This document shows, piece by piece, positions 33,414-42,045 of a stretch of DNA of 64,000 nucleotides (its first letter is position 1; the number at the start of each line of letters is the position of its first letter). This DNA is from Pedobacter sp. W3I1 (GTDB lineage: Bacteria > Bacteroidota > Bacteroidia > Sphingobacteriales > Sphingobacteriaceae). The translations under genes were made by a program, and so were the position numbers. The notes under the pieces are model-generated. The model did no database searches, was not told the origin of the DNA, and saw only the letters and a list, made by a program, of their open reading frames with translations. The DNA lies in contig NZ_JAUSXN010000001.1 of the NCBI RefSeq assembly GCF_030816015.1, positions 6,076,001 through 6,140,000 of the forward strand. The letters are read 5' to 3'.

Positions 33414-34184
33414 ATGAAAGTTGGCATTGTATTATCAGGCGGAGGTATTAGAGGAATAGCACATTTAGGCGTTTTAAAGGCCTTTAGCAATTTGGGCATT
33501 ACCTTTAGTCACATTAGTGGAACAAGTGCAGGAGCGATAGCCGGAGCCTTTTTTGCCGCTGGCATAGATCCGGAAGAAGGTCTAAATATTTTCCTTAAAA
33601 CTAAACTCTGGCGTTTTGTACGTCCGGCCGTAGGTTCACTAGGCTTAATTAATATTGAGAATACTTCTTTAATTTTAAAAGAATATTTTCCCGAAAATTC
33701 AATTGAGAAGCTAAAAATACCTTTAACCATTGCTGCCGTAAACTTTAGCGAAGGCCGGTTGGTTTATTTTACAAAAGGGCCGCTTATCAGGGCTATTCAT
33801 GCTTCTAGCTGTATACCTGGCATTTTTAAACCCATTATGATTGATGGCCAGATGTATGTGGACGGTGGCATTTTAAATAATTTCCCGGTTGAACCTTTGA
33901 TGGCGGACTGCGATTTCATTATCGGATCTTCCTGCAACCACCTTAAGCCAGTGGATAAAATTACAGGCATTACCAATTTAATGGGCCGTGCAGGTATCAT
34001 GTCTATCAACCATGATATGGAAAGAAAAGCTAAATTCTGTAACGTATTAATAGAACCAAAAGGTTTAGGAGCTATTAGTACATTCGACATGAAACGTGCT
34101 GAAGATATTTATTGGCTTGCACACGAAGAAGCGCTAATTACGATTAAAAACAGTCCGACAATCTCTGAACTGATCACAAAATAG
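33414..34184 (+). CDS. Patatin-like phospholipase
   Basis: The 256-residue protein has the patatin catalytic set: oxyanion loop LSGGGIRGIAHLGVL (residues 7-21), nucleophile elbow ISGTSAGAIAGAFF (Ser about residue 40) and the catalytic Asp in YVDGGILNNFPV. There is no signal peptide, so it probably acts in the cytoplasm or on the inner face of the membrane as a lipid acyl hydrolase. It is monocistronic in appearance. Confidence 0.93.
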   Translation: MKVGIVLSGGGIRGIAHLGVLKAFSNLGITFSHISGTSAGAIAGAFFAAGIDPEEGLNIFLKTKLWRFVRPAVGSLGLINIENTSLILKEYFPENSIEKLKIPLTIAAVNFSEGRLVYFTKGPLIRAIHASSCIPGIFKPIMIDGQMYVDGGILNNFPVEPLMADCDFIIGSSCNHLKPVDKITGITNLMGRAGIMSINHDMERKAKFCNVLIEPKGLGAISTFDMKRAEDIYWLAHEEALITIKNSPTISELITK

Positions 34185-34501
34185 CCAATTAGGCCTATAA
34201 AGCTTTTCTCCTCAAATGTAACTTTAAAACTACAATAAAATAGTTTATATTAAATAAATAAAAGAGTGTAAAGAATACACTTATGCAATAAAAATATTAC
34301 AATTCTCTTGGTGTTGATATAATATTATTTTACTTTAGGATTATACTCTGCAAATGCAGAGGCGATTAACCTAAATGTCTGTCTATGTTTTTCAACCTGA
34401 TTATTCTCTTTCAAAAAAGAAGAATTCCTGTTTTTACGATTTTCTAACTTGATTTTCCAAGTCAATTACAGATCATTAATCTTTTACCTAAAAACCTAAA
34501 C
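34185..34501. other. 317 bp spacer without a gene
   Basis: I see no coding frame. The region is very AT-rich, contains a small CTCTGC-aaat-GCAGAG palindrome near 34350 and probably holds the promoter of the astacin-like gene in its last 100 bp. Confidence 0.5.
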
Positions 34502-35296
34502 ATGAAATTCTTAAAATTAAATAAAACGCTATTAACTGCCCTAGCACTAACTACAGTATTATTCGCCTGTAAAAAAGAAAGACCAACTGAAACGACAGAT
34601 TTAGAAAAACCTGAATTATCAGCGGTTAATCCGCTTGGTAATATCCAGATCTGTACAGAAAGATCTTTGGATGGCACTACCCCAAGAGGCGCCGTTCTAA
34701 AGTCAACAAAATGGATTCCGGGAACTACAATTAAAGTGAGTTTAAACGGAAGCACAGCAGCCATCAGAGCTAAAGTAATCCAATATGCAAAAGCATGGGA
34801 ACAATATGCCAACATCAAATTCAACTTTGTAACAAACGATAATACTGCCAAAATCAGAGTAAGTTTTGTAAATGGAGATGGATCCTGGTCTTACATTGGA
34901 AAATCGACTCCTAGTACCGGTGCGACCATGAACTACGGTTGGTTAACTGCAAGTACTGCAGATTCGGAATATAGCCGTGTGGTTATCCACGAGTTCGGTC
35001 ATGCCTTAGGATTGATCCATGAGCACCAACACCCCTTGGTAGCTATTCCTTGGGATAAACCAGCTGTTTATGCCTATTATGCTGCTGCACCAAATTACTG
35101 GAGTCAGGCAGATGTAGATAATAACTTATTCGCAAAATACAGTACTACACAAACCAATTATAGTGCTTATGATAAATATTCGATCATGCATTATTCGGTT
35201 CCTAACGAATTAACCATCGGTGATTTCGAAGTGGGATGGAATACCGTATTATCACCTACTGATAAATCATTTATCGCTTCAGTATATCCATTTTAA
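34502..35296 (+). CDS. Astacin-type (M12A) zinc metalloprotease lipoprotein
   Basis: The 264-residue protein starts with a lipoprotein signal ending VLFAC (Cys about residue 22). The catalytic domain has HEFGHALGLIHEHQHP near residue 163, which is HExxHxxGxxHE as in astacins, and the Met-turn YDKYSIMHYSVP near residue 222. All three zinc histidines and the catalytic Glu are present. It is shorter than animal astacins and lacks a pro-domain of the usual kind. Expected location is the outer membrane or cell surface. Target unknown. Confidence 0.93.
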   Translation: MKFLKLNKTLLTALALTTVLFACKKERPTETTDLEKPELSAVNPLGNIQICTERSLDGTTPRGAVLKSTKWIPGTTIKVSLNGSTAAIRAKVIQYAKAWEQYANIKFNFVTNDNTAKIRVSFVNGDGSWSYIGKSTPSTGATMNYGWLTASTADSEYSRVVIHEFGHALGLIHEHQHPLVAIPWDKPAVYAYYAAAPNYWSQADVDNNLFAKYSTTQTNYSAYDKYSIMHYSVPNELTIGDFEVGWNTVLSPTDKSFIASVYPF

Positions 35297-35310
35297 AAAA
35301 TAAATCATTG

Positions 35311-35346
35311 CACATAGTGGTTTAAAATGGCCACTATGTGTATTTT
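35311..35346 (+). terminator. Intrinsic terminator of the astacin-like gene
   Basis: CACATAGTGG (35311-35320) and CCACTATGTG (35331-35340) form a perfect 10 bp stem followed by TATTTT. Confidence 0.82.
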
Positions 35347-35368
35347 GCTGTTATAAAATAAAACAGAT

Positions 35369-36286
35369 ATGCTGATCGCTTTGCGGATTTCCTTTATCAA
35401 ACCATTTTTAGCCTGCTTAACGCTCCTTTTATTCTACCAAACTGCATCTGCACAAGATAATCCCCATAAATGGGAAGTAAAACCTTATTTTGGTATTCAG
35501 CAATCTAAATTTGATTGGTCTATAGCAGGTAATGCTGCCGGAACCAGTCCGAATGTCCTATCAGAACTAATCTGGAAAAACCTTAAGGGTCCAAGCTTTG
35601 GATTAGATATCAAATACAACTTTACCGATCGGTTCAGCGTAAAAGCCACCAACCAGTACAGCAGCATAACCAAGGGCGAGGCAGAAGATACCGATTACGC
35701 TGATGATAACCGGCAAAGTGCCTTTTATTTTGACCTGCTCAATGCAAATAAGGGCTACTTATACGATGCCGGTTTACAGCTCAGTTACCAACTATTGAAG
35801 TTTGGGCAATTTAACATTAATCCAATTATTGGGCTTTCATACCATAAGCAAAAATTTCATCTGTTAGAAAGTGCAAATAATCCTGATAGCAAGGGCTTAA
35901 ACTCTACTTATGAAACAAGATATAAAGGTTTCGATTTTGGAGCAGAATTCGTTTTTAAAGCGAATAAATTTAGTGTAGGTGCCACAGTTTTGGGTGGTTT
36001 TTATACTTATTCGGCAAAAGCCAACTGGAATTTAATCCCCGATTTTTCAAAACCTGTAAGCTTTACGCATAAGGCAAACTCCTTTGCATTAAGTGGCGAC
36101 ATTAATCTGGCTGTACCAATAAACAAAAGTTTAGGGGTAGAGGTTGATTATAAGATTAATAACATCAACACTTACATAGGAGTAGATAAAGCTTATTTTA
36201 ATAGCCGGGCAACAGAGGAAACGCAGTTTAATGGTGCAAATTTTAGAAAAAATGCAGTGATGCTTGGGTTAAATTTTAGCTTTTAA
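35369..36286 (+). CDS. Outer-membrane beta-barrel protein, unknown function
   Basis: The 305-residue product has a signal peptide (residues 1-28, ending ASAQ). Alternating amphipathic segments suggest a beta barrel: WEVKPYFGIQQSKFDWSIAG, PSFGLDIKYNFTDRFSVKAT, YDAGLQLSYQLLKFGQFNIN, FDFGAEFVFKANKFSVGATV and a final MLGLNFSF with terminal Phe. I recognise no specific family. The IS4 element begins 37 bp after its stop, leaving it intact. Confidence 0.72.
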   Translation: MLIALRISFIKPFLACLTLLLFYQTASAQDNPHKWEVKPYFGIQQSKFDWSIAGNAAGTSPNVLSELIWKNLKGPSFGLDIKYNFTDRFSVKATNQYSSITKGEAEDTDYADDNRQSAFYFDLLNANKGYLYDAGLQLSYQLLKFGQFNINPIIGLSYHKQKFHLLESANNPDSKGLNSTYETRYKGFDFGAEFVFKANKFSVGATVLGGFYTYSAKANWNLIPDFSKPVSFTHKANSFALSGDINLAVPINKSLGVEVDYKINNINTYIGVDKAYFNSRATEETQFNGANFRKNAVMLGLNFSF

Positions 36287-36433
36287 TTTTTTAAGGCTAT
36301 GGTACATCGTCCTCGTTTTCAACCATAGCCGTTAACTTAATTTTTAAAAGTAGATTTTAAGTTGGGAAATAGACAGGGCTTCGCCACTGTGCGAAGCAAT
36401 TAGATTTTTTCCATATTTGTTTTTTTATTAGTT

Positions 36434-36472
36434 AAAAGGCGGTTAGTTCTTGGTGGAAGTACCGCCTTTTTC
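36434..36472 (+). terminator. Hairpin terminator in the left end of the IS4 element
   Basis: AAAGGCGGT (36435-36443) and ACCGCCTTTT (36461-36470) form a strong stem ending in T's, between the left IS end and the transposase gene. A second stem, GGCTTCGC-cactgt-GCGAAGC, lies near 36378. They may limit transposase expression from external promoters, as known for IS10/IS50-type elements. Confidence 0.65.
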
Positions 36473-36586
36473 TATTTAAAAATACTATTTTTTTTTAAAC
36501 AATGTTCGATTTCTTAGGGAAAAAGTGCATTATTTCTATCGTCCGATATTATTTGCGAAAGTTCACTGAATGTTCTTTCCCCAGAG

Positions 36587-37903
36587 TTGGACCGCCTGCT
36601 GGATATTGATGAAGTACGTGCTACTGCACGCAGAACAGGTTTCATGAAACGGTCTTCGAAGCTTGCGCCCGAACATTTCCTGGAGTGCCTGATGTTCGCT
36701 GATCTGGAACATGGGCAGCTCAGTCTTCAGAATTCCTGCGATGACATGGTGATACACAACGGTATCCGCGTGAGCAAGGTTGCACTGCATAAACGCTTTA
36801 ACCAGAGCAGTGTGGAGTTTGTCCAGGCTGTTCTTTCCGATCAGATGCTGACCAGGATGGATTTTGCTGACGCCAGGGACTGGTCAGCCTTTTCAGCTGT
36901 TATCATCGCTGACTCCTGTAAATTCCATCTTCCAAAGGGGTTTTCGGAAGCCTATCCGCCTATGGGCCGTTTTGCAGCAGGGAATTCACTTATGAATATC
37001 CAGTATGCCCTTGACATTAAGAGCGGCTGCTGGAAAACACTTGATTTCACACGGGCAACAGAGAACGACCAAAGATATTCGGGCGCACACATTGACCGTA
37101 TAGGCAAGGGTGAGCTACACATCAGAGACCTGGGGTATGTTACCCAGAGCTATCTGTTAGGAATTGCCAGGCGGCAGGCTTATTTCTTAAACAGGCTACA
37201 TCCCTCCTGTAGACCCGTTGAAGCAGAAACGGGACAGTATATCGACTGGGCAAAAAAATACCAGGCTATGGCTGCTGCAGGACAGAATATAAGTGAGGTC
37301 TGCGTAACCATTGGTAAAGGAGATGAAACTGTGGAATGTAGGTTGGTAGCTGTACCTGTACCTCGGGCAGTATGGGAAGAACGGATCAGAAAAGCGAACG
37401 TCCAGGCAAAAAGACAGGGTTATGCCCTAACCGATGAATACAAAAACAGGGCAAGGTTCAGTCTGTTCATAACCAATGCAGGAAAAGACAGGCTCGGAAC
37501 CGAAATGGTGGCCGAGCTATACCGGCTGAGATGGCAGATAGAACTTATGTTCAAGAGCTGGAAATCACTTTTCGGGATCCATAAAGTAAAAGCGGTGAAG
37601 AAAGCCCGTCTTGAATGTCAGCTTCTTGCTAAATTGCTCAGGATAGTAGTAAACTGGAAAATATACAAGTGTATCGATTCAATAGCTACCCAAAAGTTTA
37701 AAAATCGATCCTGCTCGACATGGAAAGTCTTCAAGCACCTCAGGGTAATCGCACAAGTCATCAGGAAGATGGCAAGAAAAGAAATTAGTGCCCTAAAATG
37801 GTATGATCAATACATATACCCAATAATTCAATCACTCTTATTAGAACCTAAAAAAGGAAAAAAAGCAGCATTCCAAATACTAAACGACATATTCAAAGCT
37901 TAG
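36587..37903 (+). CDS. IS4-family transposase (DDE)
   Basis: The 438-residue frame contains the IS4 signature YRLRWQIELMFKSWK, that is Y-x2-R-x3-E-x6-K with the catalytic Glu. An Asp in the VIIADSCKFHLP segment (about residue 106) and a second Asp near FTRATENDQRYSG complete the likely set. The codon at 36587 is TTG and the frame is open upstream to a TAG at 36515. An ATG at 36502 in another frame gives MFDFLGK and would join as MFDFLGKSALFLSSDI if one A of the run at 36520-36524 were absent. The natural start is therefore probably 36502 with a one-base shift; the true N-terminus is uncertain. Confidence 0.85.
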   Translation: MDRLLDIDEVRATARRTGFMKRSSKLAPEHFLECLMFADLEHGQLSLQNSCDDMVIHNGIRVSKVALHKRFNQSSVEFVQAVLSDQMLTRMDFADARDWSAFSAVIIADSCKFHLPKGFSEAYPPMGRFAAGNSLMNIQYALDIKSGCWKTLDFTRATENDQRYSGAHIDRIGKGELHIRDLGYVTQSYLLGIARRQAYFLNRLHPSCRPVEAETGQYIDWAKKYQAMAAAGQNISEVCVTIGKGDETVECRLVAVPVPRAVWEERIRKANVQAKRQGYALTDEYKNRARFSLFITNAGKDRLGTEMVAELYRLRWQIELMFKSWKSLFGIHKVKAVKKARLECQLLAKLLRIVVNWKIYKCIDSIATQKFKNRSCSTWKVFKHLRVIAQVIRKMARKEISALKWYDQYIYPIIQSLLLEPKKGKKAAFQILNDIFKA

Positions 37904-37941
37904 GTTAACGGCTATGGTTTTCAACGAGGATGGAGGAGAAA

Positions 37942-38031
37942 GACGATTTTATCGTCGATAAGAGAGAGCCTAACGATTATTTTAGCCACATTACAAATGT
38001 GGTTCTCACTAATCCTCGTTATAAACGAGGA
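37942..38031. repeat. Three short palindromes with 3-base centres
   Basis: GACGAT-ttt-ATCGTC (37942-37956), CCACATT-aca-AATGTGG (37986-38002) and TCCTCGTT-ata-AACGAGGA (38013-38031) follow each other within 90 bp. The last has the same arms as the palindrome split by the IS4 insertion. No gene lies here. Confidence 0.7.
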
Positions 38032-38754
38032 CTATGTTACAGGTTTTAAAGCCACCAAACGTTCACCTTCTAGTACCGGAATTGTTTTGCAAAGATTTAG
38101 CTGCAAACAGAAAACAACATCTTCTTCTATGTTCAACTGAGCCAGGCGATGGCTATGTGATGATTTGTGAAGGTATTTCCTCAAATCTGTTTTAGCTAAG
38201 GCATACAAATCTTCTGCAGCCACACTGGAATCATCAAAATGTTCGAAATTTTGACGGAGCTTATTTACCACCGCGCCAGCAAAAAGGGTATCTTCTAAAT
38301 TAAACTGATCTTTCCAGCCAGCGCACAATAAAAGCACATTTTTATTCTGGCTTTTCAAATAGTCGCAAAGAGTATCTAAATTCAGGAAAGATCCAATTAC
38401 AACCTGATAAGCTCTTTTCTGAGCCAAATGCAAGGCTTTAGTTCCATTGGTAGTCGTTAGAACAACCGTTTTCCCATTTACTTTTTCATGGGTATAAGAG
38501 AATGGCGAGTTGCCGAAATCGTATCCTTTTACCACCTCTCCATTTCGTTCTGCTGCCAATAAAAATCCGCTATCCCGATAGGTTAAACAATCTTCAACAT
38601 TAGCTACAGGAATAATCGCTTCAGCACCATTATCTATCCCATAAGTAATAGATGAAGTGGCTCTTAAAATATCGATAACCACCACAATGCTCTGATCGAT
38701 ATCATATAAATCGATTAAGGCCGGCGTTAAACAAACTTCTATTTTTTTTGACAT
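38032..38754 (-). CDS. comB: 2-phosphosulfolactate phosphatase family protein (ComB)
   Basis: I take the ATG at 38754 (240 residues), because the longer frame is translated from an intergenic inverted repeat. Blocks diagnostic of ComB are VVVIDILRATSSITYGIDNG, FLLAAERNGEVVKGYDFGNS, VVLTTTNGTKAL and LLLCAGWKDQFNLEDTLFAG. In methanogens ComB acts in coenzyme M synthesis. In Bacteroidota, which lack that pathway, the substrate is unclear. It follows gcvT on the same strand with the repeat between them reversed in order of transcription. Confidence 0.9.
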   Translation of the reverse strand: MSKKIEVCLTPALIDLYDIDQSIVVVIDILRATSSITYGIDNGAEAIIPVANVEDCLTYRDSGFLLAAERNGEVVKGYDFGNSPFSYTHEKVNGKTVVLTTTNGTKALHLAQKRAYQVVIGSFLNLDTLCDYLKSQNKNVLLLCAGWKDQFNLEDTLFAGAVVNKLRQNFEHFDDSSVAAEDLYALAKTDLRKYLHKSSHSHRLAQLNIEEDVVFCLQLNLCKTIPVLEGERLVALKPVT

Positions 38755-38773
38755 ATGTTGAGTATCGAGTACT

Positions 38774-38826
38774 AAAGTATCAAGTATCAAGACAAATTCA
38801 TCTCGATACTTGATACTTAATACTTT
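38774..38826. repeat. Inverted repeat of the AGTATCAAG family
   Basis: AAGTATCAAGTATCAAGA (38775-38792) pairs with TCTCGATACTTGATACTT (38801-38818) with one mismatch. A related fragment (GTATCAAGTAGCAAGACAAA) lies between nadE and the porin gene near 31530. Confidence 0.65.
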
Positions 38827-38828
38827 AT

Positions 38829-39908
38829 CTATTTATAAAAAGGAAATTTAACCACTTTAGCCTTAATTGGTGTATTGCGGATTAAAATAAAAACTTCAGT
38901 TCCTTCTTTAGCGAAATCTTTTGCGATGTAGCCCATACCTATTGCTTTTTGTAAAGAAGGTGCCTGAGTACCAGAAGTTACTTTACCGATAATATTTCCT
39001 TCGGCATCAGCAATTTCATAATCATGGCGCGGAATACCACGATCGATCATTTCGAAGCCAACCAGTTTCTTTTGAATACCAGCTTCTTTTTGTGCCAATA
39101 ATGCTTCTGAATTGGTAAAAGATTTAGAAAATTTGGTAATCCAACCTAAACCGGCCTCAATTGGCGAAGTAGTATCATCAATATCATTTCCGTATAAACA
39201 GAAACCCATTTCTAAACGTAAAGTATCGCGGGCACCTAAACCAATTGGTTTGATGTTATATGGCGCACCAGCTTCAAAAATAGCATCCCAAATTTGATCC
39301 GCATATTGATTTTCGAAATAAATCTCGAAACCACCAGCTCCGGTATATCCTGTTGCAGAAATAACTACGTTATCAACACCAGCAAAGGTACCTTTAACGA
39401 AGGTGTAATATTCCATTGATGCCAAATCAACATCAGTTAATGTTTGTAAAGCATCTGCTGCTTTTGGCCCCTGGATGGCTAAAAGAGAGGTTTGATCTGA
39501 AATATTGTGCATTTCGACATCTTTCGAATTGAATTGTTGAATCCAGTTCCAATCTTTTTCGATGTTAGAAGCGTTTACCACTAACATGTAGGTTTTATCA
39601 TCTATTTTGTAAACCAAAAGATCGTCTACAATACCACCGTCTTTGTTTGGCAGGCAAGAGTACTGAACTTTTCCATCATATAATTTAGAAGCATCGTTAC
39701 TGGTTACGCGCTGTATAAGATCTAATGCATTTTCACCTTTAAGAATAAATTCACCCATGTGGCTTACATCAAAAACACCTACACCGTTACGAACAGTTGC
39801 ATGTTCAGCGTTAATACCTTCGTAAGTAACAGGCATATTGTAACCTGCAAATGGAACCATTTTAGCGCCTAAAGCGATGTGTTTTTCTGTTAATGCGGTG
39901 TTTTTCAT
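38829..39908 (-). CDS. gcvT: Aminomethyltransferase, glycine cleavage system T protein
   Basis: The 359-residue protein is a full-length GcvT. Conserved folate-binding blocks are MVPFAGYNMPVTYEGINAEH, VGVFDVSHMGEF, SATGYTGAGGFEIYFE, LGARDTLRLEMGFCLYGNDI and TSGTQAPSLQKAIGMGYI. It transfers the methylene group from the aminomethyl-lipoyl H protein to tetrahydrofolate, releasing ammonia. The P and H proteins are not in this window. Confidence 0.97.
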   Translation of the reverse strand: MKNTALTEKHIALGAKMVPFAGYNMPVTYEGINAEHATVRNGVGVFDVSHMGEFILKGENALDLIQRVTSNDASKLYDGKVQYSCLPNKDGGIVDDLLVYKIDDKTYMLVVNASNIEKDWNWIQQFNSKDVEMHNISDQTSLLAIQGPKAADALQTLTDVDLASMEYYTFVKGTFAGVDNVVISATGYTGAGGFEIYFENQYADQIWDAIFEAGAPYNIKPIGLGARDTLRLEMGFCLYGNDIDDTTSPIEAGLGWITKFSKSFTNSEALLAQKEAGIQKKLVGFEMIDRGIPRHDYEIADAEGNIIGKVTSGTQAPSLQKAIGMGYIAKDFAKEGTEVFILIRNTPIKAKVVKFPFYK

Positions 39909-40111
39909 CCGTAAATTTATTTTTTTATGATAATGAAGCGATTACAACTGATATGCTGTTGATTATGACGGCTTTATTTGTTATTCTTCCTGGGGGGCAA
40001 AACTACTAAGAAAAAGACAAAATTTTGGCGTTAATTTTAAGGAGTTTTTAGATGATTTTTCTAATCATCTGTCATGCTGAACTTGTTTCGCATCTATTAA
40101 ATTAAAGATAC

Positions 40112-41314
40112 TTAAGCATTCACCAATTCTTCGTAAATCTTAAGCATTTTGCTGGAGATTAAATGCACGCCATGATCGTTTTCGACTGTTTTGCGGGCGT
40201 TCTCTCCTATCTCTACCCAACGTTTAGGGTTAATGATACATTGTAAAATTGACCGGTAAAATTCATCTGCAGAATCCGCAATTAAAATATCATGCCCATG
40301 CCTGCAGTTAATTCCCTCTGCAGCTGTGGTTGTAGCAATAATGCATTTTTTCATGGCCATGCCTTCAATAATTTTTACCCGCATTCCGGTACCAGAAATT
40401 AAAGGAACGATCATAATTGCTTTGGAATTCATAAATTCTACCGCATCGAAAACTTCACCCTCTACGATCAAATTTTCTGAATCGTATTCGAAGAAATGTT
40501 TTTGCATATTTTTCCCTGCAATATAAAAACGGAGGTCTTTATTCAGCTTTTCGATATCGGGCCAGATATCATCCAGAAACCATTCTAATCCTTCCTGATT
40601 TGGCCTCCAGTCCATCGCACCTAAATGAAAAAGTGTTGGGAAACTGGTTTTACTTTTATCTACTTTGTATTTTTCCAAATCGATGGCAACAGGAAAAACC
40701 GACATTGGAATTTCGCAGCCAAACCTCAATATACTTTGGCGATCGGGCTCGGAAATGGCAAAAATCTGGTGAAAACGGTTAATCTGATCGGTTTCATACG
40801 CTTTAAGCCGCTGCGCTAAAAAAGCTAAGTATTTGCGCCGAATGAGAAACTTTTCTGAATGAGAAAGACGTTCCCACATCGTAAATTCTATATTATGCGC
40901 CCGGTAAATCAGCTTTGCATTGCTATTTGCTTTAACCACATCCAGATAGGGCACAACAAAAAGGCCTTCGAACTGGATGACATCAAATATGTTTTCGCGC
41001 AGGAGGTTTTCTAGCTGTCGGGCAGCATCTTCACTATAGTACCTGGAAACATTGTACGATTCATTGGTGAAAATATTAAAAAATGCCGACCATACATTTA
41101 CATCGGTATCTAAATCGCAGGTATGATATTTAATCTGTTCAAAAATAGGATCGTAGATATCTTCGATATCGATCCGGCCTTTTGTGGGGTTGAGGCTAAA
41201 CAAAGTAATATCTGCACCAAGCTGCAGCAAACCTTTTATGGTATTATAAACCACGATAGGATAACCACTATTTGGCGGAAAGGGAACCCGCTTAGTAATC
41301 AACAGTATTTTCAC
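40112..41314 (-). CDS. Glycosyltransferase family 4 protein (GT-B)
   Basis: The 400-residue protein begins KILLITKRVPFPPNSGYPIV, a GT-B N-terminal motif, and has FDVIQFEGLFVVPYLDVVKA, AKLIYRAHNIEFTMWERLSH, a nucleotide-sugar region TLFHLGAMDWRPNQEGLEWF, and the C-terminal LISGTGMRVKIIEGMAMKK, where the E-x7-E-like element of GT4 enzymes lies. It probably adds a sugar to an envelope polymer or lipid. It follows rnhB by 22 bp on the same strand. Confidence 0.88.
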   Translation of the reverse strand: MKILLITKRVPFPPNSGYPIVVYNTIKGLLQLGADITLFSLNPTKGRIDIEDIYDPIFEQIKYHTCDLDTDVNVWSAFFNIFTNESYNVSRYYSEDAARQLENLLRENIFDVIQFEGLFVVPYLDVVKANSNAKLIYRAHNIEFTMWERLSHSEKFLIRRKYLAFLAQRLKAYETDQINRFHQIFAISEPDRQSILRFGCEIPMSVFPVAIDLEKYKVDKSKTSFPTLFHLGAMDWRPNQEGLEWFLDDIWPDIEKLNKDLRFYIAGKNMQKHFFEYDSENLIVEGEVFDAVEFMNSKAIMIVPLISGTGMRVKIIEGMAMKKCIIATTTAAEGINCRHGHDILIADSADEFYRSILQCIINPKRWVEIGENARKTVENDHGVHLISSKMLKIYEELVNA

Positions 41315-41336
41315 AATGTTGTGAAAATACGAAATT

Positions 41337-41945
41337 TTAGGCGTTTTTTGAAAACAGTTCTAACTGAGGATCGCTCACATTAAAAGTTTTGCGGTGAAAA
41401 GGAGATAACCCGATTTCAATTACAGCCTTACGATGTGCAATTGTTGGGTATCCTTTATTCTGCTGCCAATTGTAATGTGGAAAATCGACATGCAGATTGG
41501 TCATAAATTCATCTCGGTGGGTTTTCGCCAAAATCGATGCCGCCGCAATATTTAAATATTTACCATCTCCCTTGATAATGCAACTATGTGGGATTTGAGG
41601 ATAGGTTTTGAAACGGTTACCATCAATGACCAGATATTGAGGTTGGGTATGTAATTTTTCAATCGCCCTGTGCATGGCCAAAAAAGAAGCATTTAAAATG
41701 TTAATGCGGTCGATTTCTTCATGATCGCAAGAGGCAACGGCCCAGGCTAAAGCTTCTTGTTCGATTATCGGTCTTAATAAAGTTCTTTGCTCATGCGATA
41801 ATTGTTTGGAATCGTTTAATCCATCCAGCACAAAACCCTTTGGTAAAATCACTGCAGCGGCAAAAACAGGACCTGCGAGGCAACCCCTTCCAGCTTCATC
41901 ACATCCAGCCTCTAATAATTCTTCCTGATAGCAGTTTAACAACAT
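41337..41945 (-). CDS. rnhB: Ribonuclease HII
   Basis: The 202-residue protein has the RNase HII catalytic core: AGCDEAGRGCLAGPVFAAAV near residue 15 (Asp and Glu of the first motif), DGLNDSKQLS, YLVIDGNRFKTY and SILAKTHRDEFM. It removes single ribonucleotides from DNA. It is the first gene of a minus-strand pair with the glycosyltransferase and is divergent from the TfoX-like gene. Confidence 0.96.
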   Translation of the reverse strand: MLLNCYQEELLEAGCDEAGRGCLAGPVFAAAVILPKGFVLDGLNDSKQLSHEQRTLLRPIIEQEALAWAVASCDHEEIDRINILNASFLAMHRAIEKLHTQPQYLVIDGNRFKTYPQIPHSCIIKGDGKYLNIAAASILAKTHRDEFMTNLHVDFPHYNWQQNKGYPTIAHRKAVIEIGLSPFHRKTFNVSDPQLELFSKNA

Positions 41946-42045
41946 GTTGCAAATTTACTGAATTAGAGATAGTAAGAAAATTATTTTGTTCAACATCTTT
42001 TAAACATTAATTTTAAGAATAATATAACGTGACTGATCTAAGCTC

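Larger units (their letters stand above)
36324..37916 (+). mobile_element. IS4-family insertion sequence, 1593 bp, with 9 bp target duplication
   Basis: Perfect 13 bp terminal repeats are present: CATAGCCGTTAAC at 36324-36336 and GTTAACGGCTATG at 37904-37916. GTTTTCAAC flanks both sides directly, at 36315-36323 and 37917-37925, consistent with a 9 bp target duplication. Removing the element and one copy rebuilds TCCTCGTT-ttc-AACGAGGA, a palindrome. The transposase reads left to right and a hairpin terminator lies inside the left end. The insertion appears recent because ends and duplication are exact. Confidence 0.9.

Noticed and set aside
38755..38790. Longer N-terminus for ComB
   Set aside because: The extra residues are a translation of the AGTATCAAG repeat; MSKKIEVCLTP is the family-like start.
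39909..40111. Possible tRNA or small RNA in the gcvT-glycosyltransferase spacer
   Set aside because: Only a short TTAGATGAT/ATCATCT stem is seen; no cloverleaf or conserved loop could be drawn.
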